In this document: piece after piece, positions 1-8,734 of the stretch
Numbering within the stretch: the stretch's first letter is position 1
Layout: each line of letters opens with the position of its first letter
Assembly (NCBI RefSeq): GCF_010365105.1
Contig: NZ_JAAFGZ010000005.1
Location: 1 to 64,000, forward strand
Length of the DNA stretch: 64,000 nt
Direction: 5' to 3'
Source: Polaromonas sp.
GTDB lineage: Bacteria > Pseudomonadota > Gammaproteobacteria > Burkholderiales > Burkholderiaceae_C
Program-made: the position numbers and the translations under genes
The notes under the pieces: generated by a model
Database searches by the model: none
The model's input: the letters and a program-made list of their open reading frames with translations, nothing else
What the model was told of the DNA's origin: nothing

Positions 1-53
1 GAAGCGAAGGCCCGTCAGAGCGTTCAGCTCTGATCCGCTCCCGCCCCCCAGGC

Positions 54-95
54 AACTTTCTTTGGTGACTTTCTTTTTTGCCAGAAAAGAAAGTT
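54..95. repeat. AT-rich palindromic repeat (hairpin)
   Basis: A perfect 10-base inverted repeat, ACTTTCTTTT (68-77) and AAAAGAAAGT (85-94), encloses a 7-base loop. A second AACTTTCTTT copy at 54-63 can pair with the same right arm. Similar AAGAAAGT palindromes are common between genes in Burkholderiales (general knowledge). It lies downstream of the minus-strand fliA and may stop transcripts from either side. No coding potential is supported here. Confidence 0.6.
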
Positions 96-143
96 ACCCC
101 CCGCAGGGAAGGCGCTCACCCCTAAAACCACAAAAGAACCCAC

Positions 144-207
144 CCAAAGCCAAAGCCAAAGAACAAGAACAAGAACAAGAACAAGAACAAGAACAAGAAC
201 AAGAACA
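144..207. repeat. compound hexanucleotide microsatellite
   Basis: About three CCAAAG units (144-160) run directly into seven complete GAACAA units (161-202) plus a partial one. Because the unit is six bases long, slippage would never change a reading frame. The tract sits about 130 bases beyond the fliA stop codon. Read as protein it gives low-complexity EQ or LV repeats, which I treat as non-coding. The rest of 1-334 holds the hairpin at 54-95 and one 17-base palindrome copy. Confidence 0.85.
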
Positions 208-242
208 GAAAACGCAGCAATCAAATCACCCGGCAGATTTTT

Positions 243-259
243 GCTACTAAATTTATAGC
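243..259. repeat. 17-base dispersed palindrome, copy 1
   Basis: GCTACTAAATTTATAGC followed by TACCTGCAC matches the GCTAT-N7-ATAGC family seen at nine other places in the window, with a TGC-rich flank on one side as in several other copies. One base of the left arm is changed. It is intergenic. Confidence 0.55.
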
Positions 260-334
260 TACCTGCACATACCATTCTTGCGCAAACGGCCTATTTAATG
301 CTGAAAATCATTGACTGAACAACAGGAACGATCG

Positions 335-1078
335 CTAGGCCGACTTGGCCAGCAGGCCGCGCAGGCGGCTGATCACCTGGCTGTGCAGCTGGCATACCCG
401 CGACTCGCTGACTTCCATGACCGCGCCAATCTCGCGCAGGTTGAGTTCTTCCTCGTAGTACAGGCTCAGCAGCAGGCGTTCGCGCTCGGGCACGGCGTCG
501 ATCGCCTCGATCAGGCGCTGCCGCAGGCCGTTTTCCAGCAGCCTGGCCAGAGGGTCACCGGTTTGCGCACTCCCCTCCTGCCGGCTAGCGCACTGCTGGT
601 CAATAAAGGTGTTTTCCTGCTCGTTGCGGTCAAAGTCCTCGTAATACACCAGCTGGCAGCCCTGGATTTCCTGGAGCAGGCTCTGGTAGGCTGGCAAGGG
701 CAGCTGCAGCTCGGCGGCAATCTCGCCCTCGGTGGGGTGCCGTCCGCGCTTTTGTTCCTGTGACTGGATGGCCTTGGCCACGCTGCGCGAAGACTGCCGC
801 AAACCGCGCGACACCCAGTCGTTGGCTCGCAGTTCATCGAGCATGGCGCCCCGGATGCGCTGGCCGGCGTAGGTCTCGAACTTGGCGCCCTGGTCGTCCT
901 GGTAGCGGCTCGATGCATCAAGCAGGCCGATCATGCCGGCCTGGATCAGATCGTCCAGGTCCACGCTGGCCGGCAGTTTGGCAATCAGCTGCAGCGCCAG
1001 GCGCCGCACCAGGGGCGCATATTGCGTCAGCAGGCCAGCGGTGCCGGCGGGGTCAATTTTTCCCTGGCATGTGTACAT
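335..1078 (-). CDS. fliA: RNA polymerase sigma-28 factor FliA
   Basis: Flagellar sigma factor that directs RNA polymerase to late flagellar and chemotaxis promoters. The 247-residue protein has the sigma-70 region 2 block (YAPLVRRLALQLIAKLP, then DLIQAGMIGLLDA and the FETYAGQRIRGAMLDELR stretch), region 3, and a region 4 helix-turn-helix near the C-terminus (LREIGAVMEVSESRVCQLHS). I chose the ATG at 1078 because family members begin MYxxQGK; TTG 1105 and ATG 1096 are possible upstream starts. It is the last gene of the minus-strand flh/che run, 53 bases after flhG. The anti-sigma factor gene flgM is not in the window. Confidence 0.95.
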   Translation of the reverse strand: MYTCQGKIDPAGTAGLLTQYAPLVRRLALQLIAKLPASVDLDDLIQAGMIGLLDASSRYQDDQGAKFETYAGQRIRGAMLDELRANDWVSRGLRQSSRSVAKAIQSQEQKRGRHPTEGEIAAELQLPLPAYQSLLQEIQGCQLVYYEDFDRNEQENTFIDQQCASRQEGSAQTGDPLARLLENGLRQRLIEAIDAVPERERLLLSLYYEEELNLREIGAVMEVSESRVCQLHSQVISRLRGLLAKSA

Positions 1079-1131
1079 TGAGGAAGCGTCCTGCATTTCT
1101 GACAATCTGATGAGGGGTACGGGCAGCAGCT

Positions 1132-1830
1132 TCAGTAGAGGCCGGCCGATGGTTGGGTTTCATGGGCCGCCCTTTGGCTGGAAGGCTGAAAGGGTGTACG
1201 GTCTGCGGCTGCCGGACACGGCCAGTTCACCAGGTCCGAGGCAATCTGCAAGAAGTCCCGGGCAGCGGCGCTGGCGCTGAAGGCCTGCACGACGCTCAGC
1301 TTGAGCCGCCCGGCCTGCGCCAGAAAGGGATCGGCCCGGACAAATCCTGCAGGTTCAAGCGCCATGCCAAGGTAGCGGCTGCCGGTGGAGGCCAAGTTGG
1401 CGAGCAGGCGCCGGGCCTGGGCCGGGTCGGCGGCCTCGTTGACCAGCACCCGCAGGTTTGCCAGCGCATGGGCATAGTGCAGCTTCTTGATGCACAGGTA
1501 GGTTTGCGTGATCGCTTCGCTGCTGGCCGGGCAGACCACCAGGATATGGTCGGCACTGGCAGCCAGTGGCGACAGTGCGCCGTCGCTGTCCACGACGGCA
1601 TCCACCAGTACCAGCTGGCCACCGCGCGCCGGCGGTGCCAGCTGCGGGCCGTTGCGCTCATCCAGCAGCAGCACGTCCCGGCCCAGCTGCGTGAGGGCTG
1701 CTGCCAGGTTGAGCGCGACGCTGCAGGCGCCGCTGTTGCATGCGCCATCGACCAGCGTGACACGCCGTGCGGTATGGCCAGCCATCAGCCGCCGCAGTCC
1801 GTCGGCCTGGTCGGTCACTGGTTTTTCCAC
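1132..1830 (-). CDS. flhG: FlhG/FleN-like MinD-family protein with degenerate ATP site
   Basis: FlhG normally controls flagellar number as a MinD-type ATPase and stimulates the FlhF GTPase through an N-terminal DQAxxLR helix. That helix is present (DQADGLRR, residues 7-14). The deviant Walker A is not: where the family has GKGGVGKT this protein has GACNSGAC (residues 29-36), so both lysines are alanine. At 232 residues it is also short, with the usual DADLGLAN segment missing. The GTG start at 1830 lies inside the flhF end (16-base overlap) and has AAGGA upstream. Probably an FlhF activator without an ATP switch (inference). Confidence 0.8.
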   Translation of the reverse strand: MEKPVTDQADGLRRLMAGHTARRVTLVDGACNSGACSVALNLAAALTQLGRDVLLLDERNGPQLAPPARGGQLVLVDAVVDSDGALSPLAASADHILVVCPASSEAITQTYLCIKKLHYAHALANLRVLVNEAADPAQARRLLANLASTGSRYLGMALEPAGFVRADPFLAQAGRLKLSVVQAFSASAAARDFLQIASDLVNWPCPAAADRTPFQPSSQRAAHETQPSAGLY

Positions 1831-4262
1831 ACGCCGTTCCTTGTGCCGCCATCGGCTGCGTGTTGAACTGCTGACACCGGAGCCGACTCGCCGTTTTCCA
1901 GCGCATCCAGCAGCACATAGAGTTTGCCCAGGCCTTCCAGCAGGACCGCACCCGGTACCGGCTGGGCCGGCTTGAACGTCTGCCCGGCCAGTTGTGCAAT
2001 GACCCTGCGCGCTGGTTCTGCCCACGCCTGCGGGGACTGCTGCAGCCTGAATACCGTCAGGCAGGTGTGCGCAAGCACCCGCAGGCGGTCAAGCCGGAGC
2101 GCATCGCCGGAGCCGGAGTCATCTTCGGGGTTGGTCAGCGACTGCTCAAGCAGCAGAAAATATGCCCTGGCGTCTGCCTGCCAGCCTGCCCACTGGATCA
2201 GTTGCTGCGCTTTTGCCTGCACCATGACACTGGCCAGCAGGTAGCTGTGCGCCACCAGCTTGCCGCTGGCCGCATCGACGATTCGCCGGACCACGCAGCG
2301 CTGCATCGTCGCATCTGCGGGCCTGCCGACGCAGCCCGATGCGGGCTGCGCAAACACATTGACCATCATTTCCGCCACCGACAGCAGGCCGGCCCTGCCG
2401 CGAAACGACACCGGCTCCGGCGCACTGAACGTCATACCGGGAAGCAGTTCATGCAGCGTTGCCGACACGCCGTCTTCGGCCAGCGCCACCTGCAGGCCGG
2501 CCGGTGCGCAAGCCATCCAGGCCAGGCCGCAAGCGTGCCATGTCTGGACGCGGTCGAATGAGGCCATGCCGGGCAACAGGTGGACCACCGGCTTGTTGTC
2601 AAGCTGTCGCAGTTCCGAAGCAGCGCAAGCTCCCATTTCAGCTTCAGCCCCGCCAGACGCCAGCAGGGCAGCAAAAGGCAGACCCGTGCCGTCAGACAGC
2701 AGGGCCGTGAGTCGCACTCCTGCAAGGGCTTCTTTCCCGGCCGGCAGACTGGTTTCACCGTGGCTTGCCAGCACGTAGCCGCTGCAATGGCGCTGGCTGT
2801 CGGCTGCGGCCCGGGACAGCAGCATCCGGCTGATCGCGCCTTCTTCCTGTGGTGGTTCTGCCGGTTCATCGGACAGCTGGCGGCAAAGCGCGCGGCCCGC
2901 ATCAAAGCCGATGTCGGCCGCCGACAGCGCCGCCGCATTCAAGGTCAGTTCCTGGGCGTTGTGGGCCAGGGTGCGGATCAGCTGCTGGCACTGCGAACGC
3001 AGGCGCCGGCTGACCGCTTCGGCAGCCGCCACTTTCTCGTCGGTACGCGCGGGTTGCTCGTCCAGGTCGGCCTCGCCCGGAACAAACCAGGCGCTCTGGC
3101 TCCTGGCCTCGAAGACGCTGTCGATCAGCTGCCGGCGGTCGCCCAGGACCAGGTTTTCCGGCACCTTCTGCCCGCTGGAGACATAGTGGACCGGCAACTG
3201 GTGGCGGATCACGATGTCGATCAGCGCGCCGGGATGCGTCGCTTCGTCCACCTTGGTCAGGATGCAGCCGGCCAGGCTGCTGCTGCCTGACGCCTGGGCA
3301 CCGTGACGATAGGCCTTCACCACTTCATTGAGCGTGTCGCCATGGCTGGCCGCATTGAGCAGCAGCAGGCGCTTGACCGGGCGGCTGGCGCCGCACAGCA
3401 TGGCGATCTGGTCGGACACGGCGCGGTCGCGCTGGCTCATGCCGACCGTGTCGATCAGCACCATGTGCTTGTCGTGCAGGCTGGCGAGCACCGTTTCCAG
3501 GTCGCCCGCATCCTTGACCGCATGCACCGCCACGCCCAGGATCTGCCCGTAGATGCGCAACTGCTCGTAGGCGCCGATGCGGTAGCTGTCGGTGGTGATC
3601 AGCGCGAGTTTGTCAGCTCCGAAGCGCATCACGCAGCGCGCTGCCAGCTTGGCCGTGGTGGTGGTCTTGCCGACGCCGGTCGGCCCCATCAGGGCATACA
3701 CGCCGCCTTCGTTCATCAGCGCGTCCTCGTCCTCCAGCATCGGCATCTGGCAGGCCATGGCCGACTTGAGGTAGTCCAGCCCGCCGGCATGGTTCAGGCC
3801 GGCCGGCAGGTCGGCCAGCAGGTCTCTGGCCAGGCGGGCGCTGAAACCGGCGCCCAGCAAGGTGCGCAGCAACTGGCCGCGCAGCGGGTCGCGCCGCTGG
3901 GTCTTGTTCCATGCCAGCCCGGCCAGCTGCTCTTCGATCATGCCGCGCATGGAATGGATTTCGCGCAGGACGCTGGCATCGCCGCTGCCCGCATCCAGCA
4001 CAGTCAGGGAAGTGGGCGAAACGTCAGCCGCCGGCAGGGGTGGAAGGGGCGGCGCTGCAAGCGCAAGGGAAACGGCGTCTGCCGCAGCGGGGGCGGCGGG
4101 CGCCTCCAGGGAAGCGACTATTTCGACCCCGTCGGCGGTCACGGTGCTCGACACGATGAAGGCATCGGGCCCCAGTTGCTCGCGCATCAGCCGCAGCGCC
4201 TTCAGGATGGAAGGCGCCACGATGGCCAGGGTTTGCGCTTCTGCCGGCTTGTCGCTGGTCAT
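1815..4262 (-). CDS. flhF: flagellar biosynthesis GTPase FlhF with long C-terminal extension
   Basis: SRP-type GTPase that places the flagellum at the pole. Order: N-terminal region (1-100), then the NG domain with P-loop GPTGVGKT (193-200), DTVG (271-274) and TKVD (336-339), ending near residue 390. About 415 further residues follow, giving 815 in total, whereas FlhF proteins are usually 350-500. The extension has no recognised motif and its reading frame stays open to the flhG junction, so it appears genuinely translated. The ATG overlaps the flhA stop by 4 bases, implying translational coupling. Confidence 0.9.
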   Translation of the reverse strand: MTSDKPAEAQTLAIVAPSILKALRLMREQLGPDAFIVSSTVTADGVEIVASLEAPAAPAAADAVSLALAAPPLPPLPAADVSPTSLTVLDAGSGDASVLREIHSMRGMIEEQLAGLAWNKTQRRDPLRGQLLRTLLGAGFSARLARDLLADLPAGLNHAGGLDYLKSAMACQMPMLEDEDALMNEGGVYALMGPTGVGKTTTTAKLAARCVMRFGADKLALITTDSYRIGAYEQLRIYGQILGVAVHAVKDAGDLETVLASLHDKHMVLIDTVGMSQRDRAVSDQIAMLCGASRPVKRLLLLNAASHGDTLNEVVKAYRHGAQASGSSSLAGCILTKVDEATHPGALIDIVIRHQLPVHYVSSGQKVPENLVLGDRRQLIDSVFEARSQSAWFVPGEADLDEQPARTDEKVAAAEAVSRRLRSQCQQLIRTLAHNAQELTLNAAALSAADIGFDAGRALCRQLSDEPAEPPQEEGAISRMLLSRAAADSQRHCSGYVLASHGETSLPAGKEALAGVRLTALLSDGTGLPFAALLASGGAEAEMGACAASELRQLDNKPVVHLLPGMASFDRVQTWHACGLAWMACAPAGLQVALAEDGVSATLHELLPGMTFSAPEPVSFRGRAGLLSVAEMMVNVFAQPASGCVGRPADATMQRCVVRRIVDAASGKLVAHSYLLASVMVQAKAQQLIQWAGWQADARAYFLLLEQSLTNPEDDSGSGDALRLDRLRVLAHTCLTVFRLQQSPQAWAEPARRVIAQLAGQTFKPAQPVPGAVLLEGLGKLYVLLDALENGESAPVSAVQHAADGGTRNGVWKNQ

Positions 4263-6349
4263 GCCTTGCCTCCAATCGTGGCGGTGACGCGGATGGTGCG
4301 GGTGTCAGGAATCTCGGCATGCGACAGCACCCTGAGCTCGGGCAGGCTGCGGCGCAAAAAGCGCGCCAGCAATACCCGCAGCGGATGCTGCACCACCAGC
4401 ACGGCCGGCAGGCCCAGCTGCGCCTGGCGCGCCATGGCTGCCTGGGTTTGCTGCAGCAGGTTGTCGGCCAGGCCGGGCTCCAGGCCATTGCTGTTGGAAA
4501 GCGCCTGCAGCAGCATGCGGTCGAGCGCGCTGTCCAGGCCGATCACCTGCAACTGCTCGTTGCCGGGGTAGAGGTCCTGGATGATCGCGCGGCCCAGGGC
4601 CAGGCGGATCAGCGAGGTCAGCTCTGTGGTGTCGGACACGGCCGGCGCATGCTCGGCCAGCGTGTCCAGGATGGTGCGCATGTCGCGGATCGGCACGCTC
4701 TCGTCGAGCAGGTTCTGCAACACCTTCTGAACGCTGGTCAGCGGCAGCGCCTTGGGCACCAGGTCCTGCACCAGCATCGGCGACTCCTTGCCGATGCGGT
4801 CGAGCAGCTGCTGCACTTCCTGGCGCCCGAGCAGTTCGGCCGAATGTGAATGGATCAGGTGGTTCAGGTGCGTGGCCACCACGGTGCTCGCGTCGACCAC
4901 GGTGTAGCCGTAAATCTGCGCCTGCTCGCGCAGGCTGGCATCGATCCAGATGGCCGGCAGGCCAAAGGCCGGGTCCTTGGTGGGCGTGCCGGGCAGCGTG
5001 GCGCTGACCTGCCCCGGATTGATCGCCATCCACTGGCCAGGCGTCGCTTCGCCGCGCCCGATCTCGACGCCCTTGAGCTTGACCACATAGGCATTCGGCT
5101 TGATCTCCAGGTTGTCACGGATATGCACCACGGGCACCAGGAAGCCGATGTCCTGCGCAAACTTCTTGCGGATGCTCTTGATGCGGCCCAGCAATTCGCC
5201 GTTTTGGGACATGTCCACCAGCGAAATCAGCCGGTAGCCGACTTCCAGCCCGAGCGGATCGACCAGCGCCACATCGTCCCAGCTGGCTTCCTGCGACTCC
5301 GCCGCAATCGGCGCAGGCGCGGGTGCTGCGGTAACTGCTGCGGTACTGACCGCCGCTTTTTGCATCACGCGCCGCCCCATCCAGATCAGGCCGCCGGCAA
5401 TCAGGAGAAAAGCCAGGTTCGGCATTCCCGGAATCATGCCCATCATGCCGATGACGCCGGCCGTCAGGAACAATACCTGCGGATTGGCGAACAGCTGGCC
5501 GGTGAGCTGGCCGCCGACGTCCTCGTCGGTGGTCACGCGCGAGACGATCACGCCGGCGGCGGTGGAAATGACCAGTGCCGGAATCTGCCCGACCAGACCA
5601 TCGCCGATGGCCAGCAGCGTGTAGGTGGTGGCGGCATCCGAAAAGCTCATGTCGTGCTGGGCCACGCCCACCACCAGGCCGCCGATGATGTTGATGACCA
5701 GGATCAGCAGGCCGGCCACGGCATCGCCGCGCACGAACTTGCTGGCGCCATCCATCGAGCCGTAGAAGTCGGCCTCCTGCGAGACCTCGGCGCGGCGCTT
5801 GCGGGCCACGTCCTCGCCGATCAGGCCGGCATTCAGGTCGGCGTCAATGGCCATCTGCTTGCCCGGCATGGCGTCGAGCGTGAAGCGCGCGCCGACCTCG
5901 GCAATGCGGCCCGCGCCCTTGGTGATGACCATGAAGTTGATCACCACAAGGATGATGAACACCATCACGCCAACGGCAAAGTTGCCACCCACCAGAAAGT
6001 GGCCGAAGGCCTCGATCACCTTGCCGGCGGCATCCGGGCCGGTGTGGCCTTGCATCAGCACGACGCGGGTGGACGCGACATTGAGCGACAGGCGCAGCAG
6101 CGTGGTGAAGAGCAGCACCGCCGGAAAGGCGGCAAAGTCCAGCGCCTTCATGGTGTACATGCTGACCAGCAGCACCATGATCGACAGCGCGATGTTGAAG
6201 GTGAACAGCAGGTCCAGCAAAAAGGGCGGCAGCGGCAGCACCATCATGCTCAGGATCAGGATGATCAGGATCGGGCCGACCAGGCCCTTGCCCTTGTCGG
6301 CGCCCATCATCATGGCCGGCAGCCGTCGCAGGGAATCCATCGCGCTCAT
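4259..6349 (-). CDS. flhA: flagellar type III export gate protein FlhA
   Basis: Inner-membrane component of the flagellar export gate; its cytoplasmic domain docks chaperone-substrate complexes. The 696-residue length is typical. The N-terminal half (residues 1-330) is strongly hydrophobic with about eight membrane segments and contains the conserved stretches FNIALSIMVLLVSMY, LLRLSLNVASTRVVL and the FHIPEP-type loop GARFTLDAMPGKQMAID. The C-terminal half is soluble. The start overlaps the flhB stop by 4 bases and the end overlaps flhF by 4 bases. Confidence 0.97.
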   Translation of the reverse strand: MSAMDSLRRLPAMMMGADKGKGLVGPILIILILSMMVLPLPPFLLDLLFTFNIALSIMVLLVSMYTMKALDFAAFPAVLLFTTLLRLSLNVASTRVVLMQGHTGPDAAGKVIEAFGHFLVGGNFAVGVMVFIILVVINFMVITKGAGRIAEVGARFTLDAMPGKQMAIDADLNAGLIGEDVARKRRAEVSQEADFYGSMDGASKFVRGDAVAGLLILVINIIGGLVVGVAQHDMSFSDAATTYTLLAIGDGLVGQIPALVISTAAGVIVSRVTTDEDVGGQLTGQLFANPQVLFLTAGVIGMMGMIPGMPNLAFLLIAGGLIWMGRRVMQKAAVSTAAVTAAPAPAPIAAESQEASWDDVALVDPLGLEVGYRLISLVDMSQNGELLGRIKSIRKKFAQDIGFLVPVVHIRDNLEIKPNAYVVKLKGVEIGRGEATPGQWMAINPGQVSATLPGTPTKDPAFGLPAIWIDASLREQAQIYGYTVVDASTVVATHLNHLIHSHSAELLGRQEVQQLLDRIGKESPMLVQDLVPKALPLTSVQKVLQNLLDESVPIRDMRTILDTLAEHAPAVSDTTELTSLIRLALGRAIIQDLYPGNEQLQVIGLDSALDRMLLQALSNSNGLEPGLADNLLQQTQAAMARQAQLGLPAVLVVQHPLRVLLARFLRRSLPELRVLSHAEIPDTRTIRVTATIGGKA

Positions 6350-7488
6350 GCCGGGCTTCCTTCGGGGTCGAGTGTTTCAGGCACTGGCAGGTTCTTCGGC
6401 ATGGGCGGCAGGATGCCGCCTTGCGTCGTCTGGCGGTGCAGCTGGTAGGCCCAGGCCAGCACTTCGGCCACGGCGGCATACAGGGCGACCGGAATCTCCG
6501 CATCGAGCCGGGTATGGCGGTACAGCGCACGCGTCAGCGGCGGCGCCTCAAGCACCGGGATGTTGTGCTCCTGTGCCAGCGCGCGGATGCGCAGGGCTAC
6601 AAGATCGGCCCCTTTGGCAATCACGCGCGGTGCGCGCATGTCCTTGTCGCTGTACTTGAGGGCGACGGCAAAATGCGTCGGGTTGGTGACGATGATGTCG
6701 GCCTTGGGCACCTCGGCCATCATGCGGCGCTTGGCCATCTGCTGTTGCTGGCGGCGGATTTGCGCCTTGACCTGCGGGTCGCCGTCGCTTTCCTTTTGTT
6801 CCTGGCGCAAGTCCTCGCGCGACATGCGCAGCTTTTTATGGTGGCTCCAGAGCTGGTAGGGCACGTCGATGCCCGCCACCAGCAGCAGCGAGCCGATGAT
6901 CATCGCGCAGGTCCTGGCCACGAGCTGCAGGGTATGCGCCAGCGCCTCGTGCACCGGCTCGCCCATCAGCGCCATGATGACGGGCAGATTGCCGGAAATC
7001 ACCCACCAGGCAATGCTGCCGACCAGCATGGACTTGACCAGGGTCTTGACCAGCTCGGCCAGCGTCTCGGTCGAGAACATGCGGCCAATGCCGGCCACCG
7101 GATTCAGCTTGGAAAACTTCGGCATCAGCGACTTGCCAGAGAGCAGCCAGCCGCCCAGCAGCATGGGCGCAACCAGCGCAGCCACCATCATGGCGGCCAG
7201 CAGCGGCGCCAGCGCCTGGAATGCATGGACGATGGTGCTGCCGGCCTGCACCATCATGTGCGAGGCGTCGAATGCCGAGGCGCGTTCGAACTGCAGGCCG
7301 TTGCGCAGTGCGCTGCCCAGATGGTCGGCCATCAAGCCGCCGCTGGCCCACAGGCAACCCAGCCCGGTGGACAGCATCACAAAAGTTCCGAGTTCCCGCG
7401 AGCGGGCAACCTGCCCTTCCTCACGGGCCTTTTCCAGCCGCCGGGGCGAGGCCGGTTCGGTTTTTTCGAGATCACTTTCTTCCGCCAT
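6346..7488 (-). CDS. flhB: flagellar export switch protein FlhB
   Basis: Membrane protein of the export gate that switches substrate specificity from rod/hook to filament after self-cleavage. The autocleavage site NPTH is at residues 269-272, inside the conserved DIIVTNPTHFAVALKY block. Four hydrophobic segments precede it and a charged linker (about 215-260) joins the halves. The 380-residue length matches the family. I start at ATG 7488, preceded by GGAG 5 bases upstream; a TTG lies immediately before it. The Shine-Dalgarno bases fall inside a palindrome (see 7494-7522). Confidence 0.97.
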   Translation of the reverse strand: MAEESDLEKTEPASPRRLEKAREEGQVARSRELGTFVMLSTGLGCLWASGGLMADHLGSALRNGLQFERASAFDASHMMVQAGSTIVHAFQALAPLLAAMMVAALVAPMLLGGWLLSGKSLMPKFSKLNPVAGIGRMFSTETLAELVKTLVKSMLVGSIAWWVISGNLPVIMALMGEPVHEALAHTLQLVARTCAMIIGSLLLVAGIDVPYQLWSHHKKLRMSREDLRQEQKESDGDPQVKAQIRRQQQQMAKRRMMAEVPKADIIVTNPTHFAVALKYSDKDMRAPRVIAKGADLVALRIRALAQEHNIPVLEAPPLTRALYRHTRLDAEIPVALYAAVAEVLAWAYQLHRQTTQGGILPPMPKNLPVPETLDPEGSPA

Positions 7489-7493
7489 CAATG

Positions 7494-7522
7494 CTCCGAA
7501 GCTTCGGACGCAAAGCCGTCCG
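7494..7522 (-). promoter_or_regulatory. alternative hairpins over the flhB ribosome binding site
   Basis: TCCGAAGCTTCGGA (7495-7508) is a perfect 14-base palindrome whose 3' arm, on the minus strand, includes most of the GGAG that serves flhB. An overlapping stem pairs 7505-7510 with 7517-7522, and the two hairpins exclude each other. This arrangement could gate flhB translation; that is inference from the sequence alone. Confidence 0.35.
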
Positions 7523-7611
7523 ACTTGCAGAATTATTGAGGCGCAAGGCCCGGGCCATTAGGCCAAACAAGCCGGCGATAAAGCTGTTCCTCGGTCAATA
7601 GGACAGGCTGC

Positions 7612-8253
7612 CTAGAAGCCCAGGCTGGCCAGCAGGTCGTCCACCTGGTTCTGGTCATCGACCGCGTCTGGCTGGCCGGCGACGGTCTGCGGTCCGTGCA
7701 GCAGCCCATGGGGGGTGTCCTGGCGTTTTTCAGGCGGCGCATTGTCGATCAGCAATTGCAGCAGCTGCGTGTCCATGTCCTGGATCACGTGCATCATCTT
7801 CTTGATGACCTGGCCCGTCAGGTCCTGAAAATCCTGCGCCATCATGATTTCCATCAACTGGGCATTGGTGGCGCTGACCTGTTGCGGCACGGCAGCCAGG
7901 TAGGCGCGGTTGTCGAGCACCAGTTCGCGAGCTGCATCGAGTTCGACGGGATGCTCGAACCAGGCATCCCAGCGCCTGGTCAATGCCTTGGCCTGGCTGG
8001 CCAGGCCGTCCTGGATGGGCTGGGCCACGTCGATGGCATTGAGCGCCCTTTCCGCAGCGCGCTCGGTCATTTGCGCGATGTATCCAAGACGGTCTCGCGC
8101 ATTGGGAATGGCCTCGGCCACCTTGGCGATACCCTTGTCCAGACCCAACTCGCGGATGCTCTCTCGCATCTGGCGCGTCAACTGCCCAATGCGGTTGATG
8201 AGTTGCTCGGCTGAATCGGGAACAGTTTCGCCAGAAATATTTTCCTGCACCAT
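7612..8253 (-). CDS. cheZ: CheY-P phosphatase CheZ
   Basis: Removes the phosphoryl group from CheY-P and so ends the motor-reversal signal. The 213-residue protein contains the active-site helix [14 protein letters not shown], with Asp144 and Gln148 spaced as in enterobacterial CheZ (Asp143/Gln147). The C-terminal CheY-binding tail [11 protein letters not shown] is also present. The start is ATG 8253, one base after the cheY stop, so the two genes are tightly coupled. An upstream in-frame ATG at 8367 would overlap cheY heavily and was not used. Confidence 0.95.
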   Translation of the reverse strand: MVQENISGETVPDSAEQLINRIGQLTRQMRESIRELGLDKGIAKVAEAIPNARDRLGYIAQMTERAAERALNAIDVAQPIQDGLASQAKALTRRWDAWFEHPVELDAARELVLDNRAYLAAVPQQVSATNAQLMEIMMAQDFQDLTGQVIKKMMHVIQDMDTQLLQLLIDNAPPEKRQDTPHGLLHGPQTVAGQPDAVDDQNQVDDLLASLGF

Positions 8254-8254
8254 G

Positions 8255-8653
8255 TCACGCACTCTCTTTCGCGATTTTTTCAAAAATCTTGGTGATCTTC
8301 TCTTCCAGCGTGATGGCAGTGAACGGCTTGACCACATAGCCGTTGGCGCCTGACTGGGCCGCGGCAATGATGTTTTCCTTTTTGGCTTCGGCCGTCACCA
8401 TCAGCACCGGCAGCTTGGCCATGGACGGATCGGCGCGAATCGCCTGCAGCATGGCCAGGCCGTCCATGTTCGGCATGTTCCAGTCGGACACGACAAAGCC
8501 GTAGTTGCCGGCCCTGAGCTTTTCAAGGCCGATGGCGCCGTCCTCGGCCTCGTCGACATTGACGAACTCCAGCTCTTTCAGCAGGTTGCGAATGATCCGG
8601 CGCATGGTCGGAAAATCATCCACCACCAGGATTTTTATGCTTTTGTCTACCAC
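8255..8653 (-). CDS. cheY: chemotaxis response regulator CheY
   Basis: Single-domain receiver that binds the flagellar switch when phosphorylated. The 132-residue protein has the acidic pair in VVDD (residues 10-13), phospho-acceptor Asp57 in VVSDWNMP, Thr87 and Lys109, all diagnostic of CheY. The start is GTG 8653 with GGAG eight bases upstream; the frame is open further 5' but the receiver begins here. It lies 81 bases after cheB and one base before cheZ. Confidence 0.95.
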   Translation of the reverse strand: MVDKSIKILVVDDFPTMRRIIRNLLKELEFVNVDEAEDGAIGLEKLRAGNYGFVVSDWNMPNMDGLAMLQAIRADPSMAKLPVLMVTAEAKKENIIAAAQSGANGYVVKPFTAITLEEKITKIFEKIAKESA

Positions 8654-8734
8654 GTTCACTCCAAAAATTGATTGTTCAACACATGCTGCAGGCAAGCAAC
8701 GCTGCCTGTACGCAAAAAACTTTCCGGCATTTCG

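Noticed and set aside
24-275. Open frames on both strands over the GAACAA repeat, giving EQ-repeat or LV-repeat peptides
   Set aside because: They arise from the hexanucleotide tract; there is no ribosome binding site or domain, and coding is not needed to explain the openness.
4850-6448. Long plus-strand frame antisense to flhA
   Set aside because: Translation is rich in His, Arg, Gln and Gly with no motif; it mirrors codon bias of the real minus-strand gene.
8326-8341. GGCTTGACCACATAGC in cheY as a further palindrome copy
   Set aside because: It encodes the conserved YVVKP motif of CheY and lacks the left GCTAT arm; the similarity is chance.
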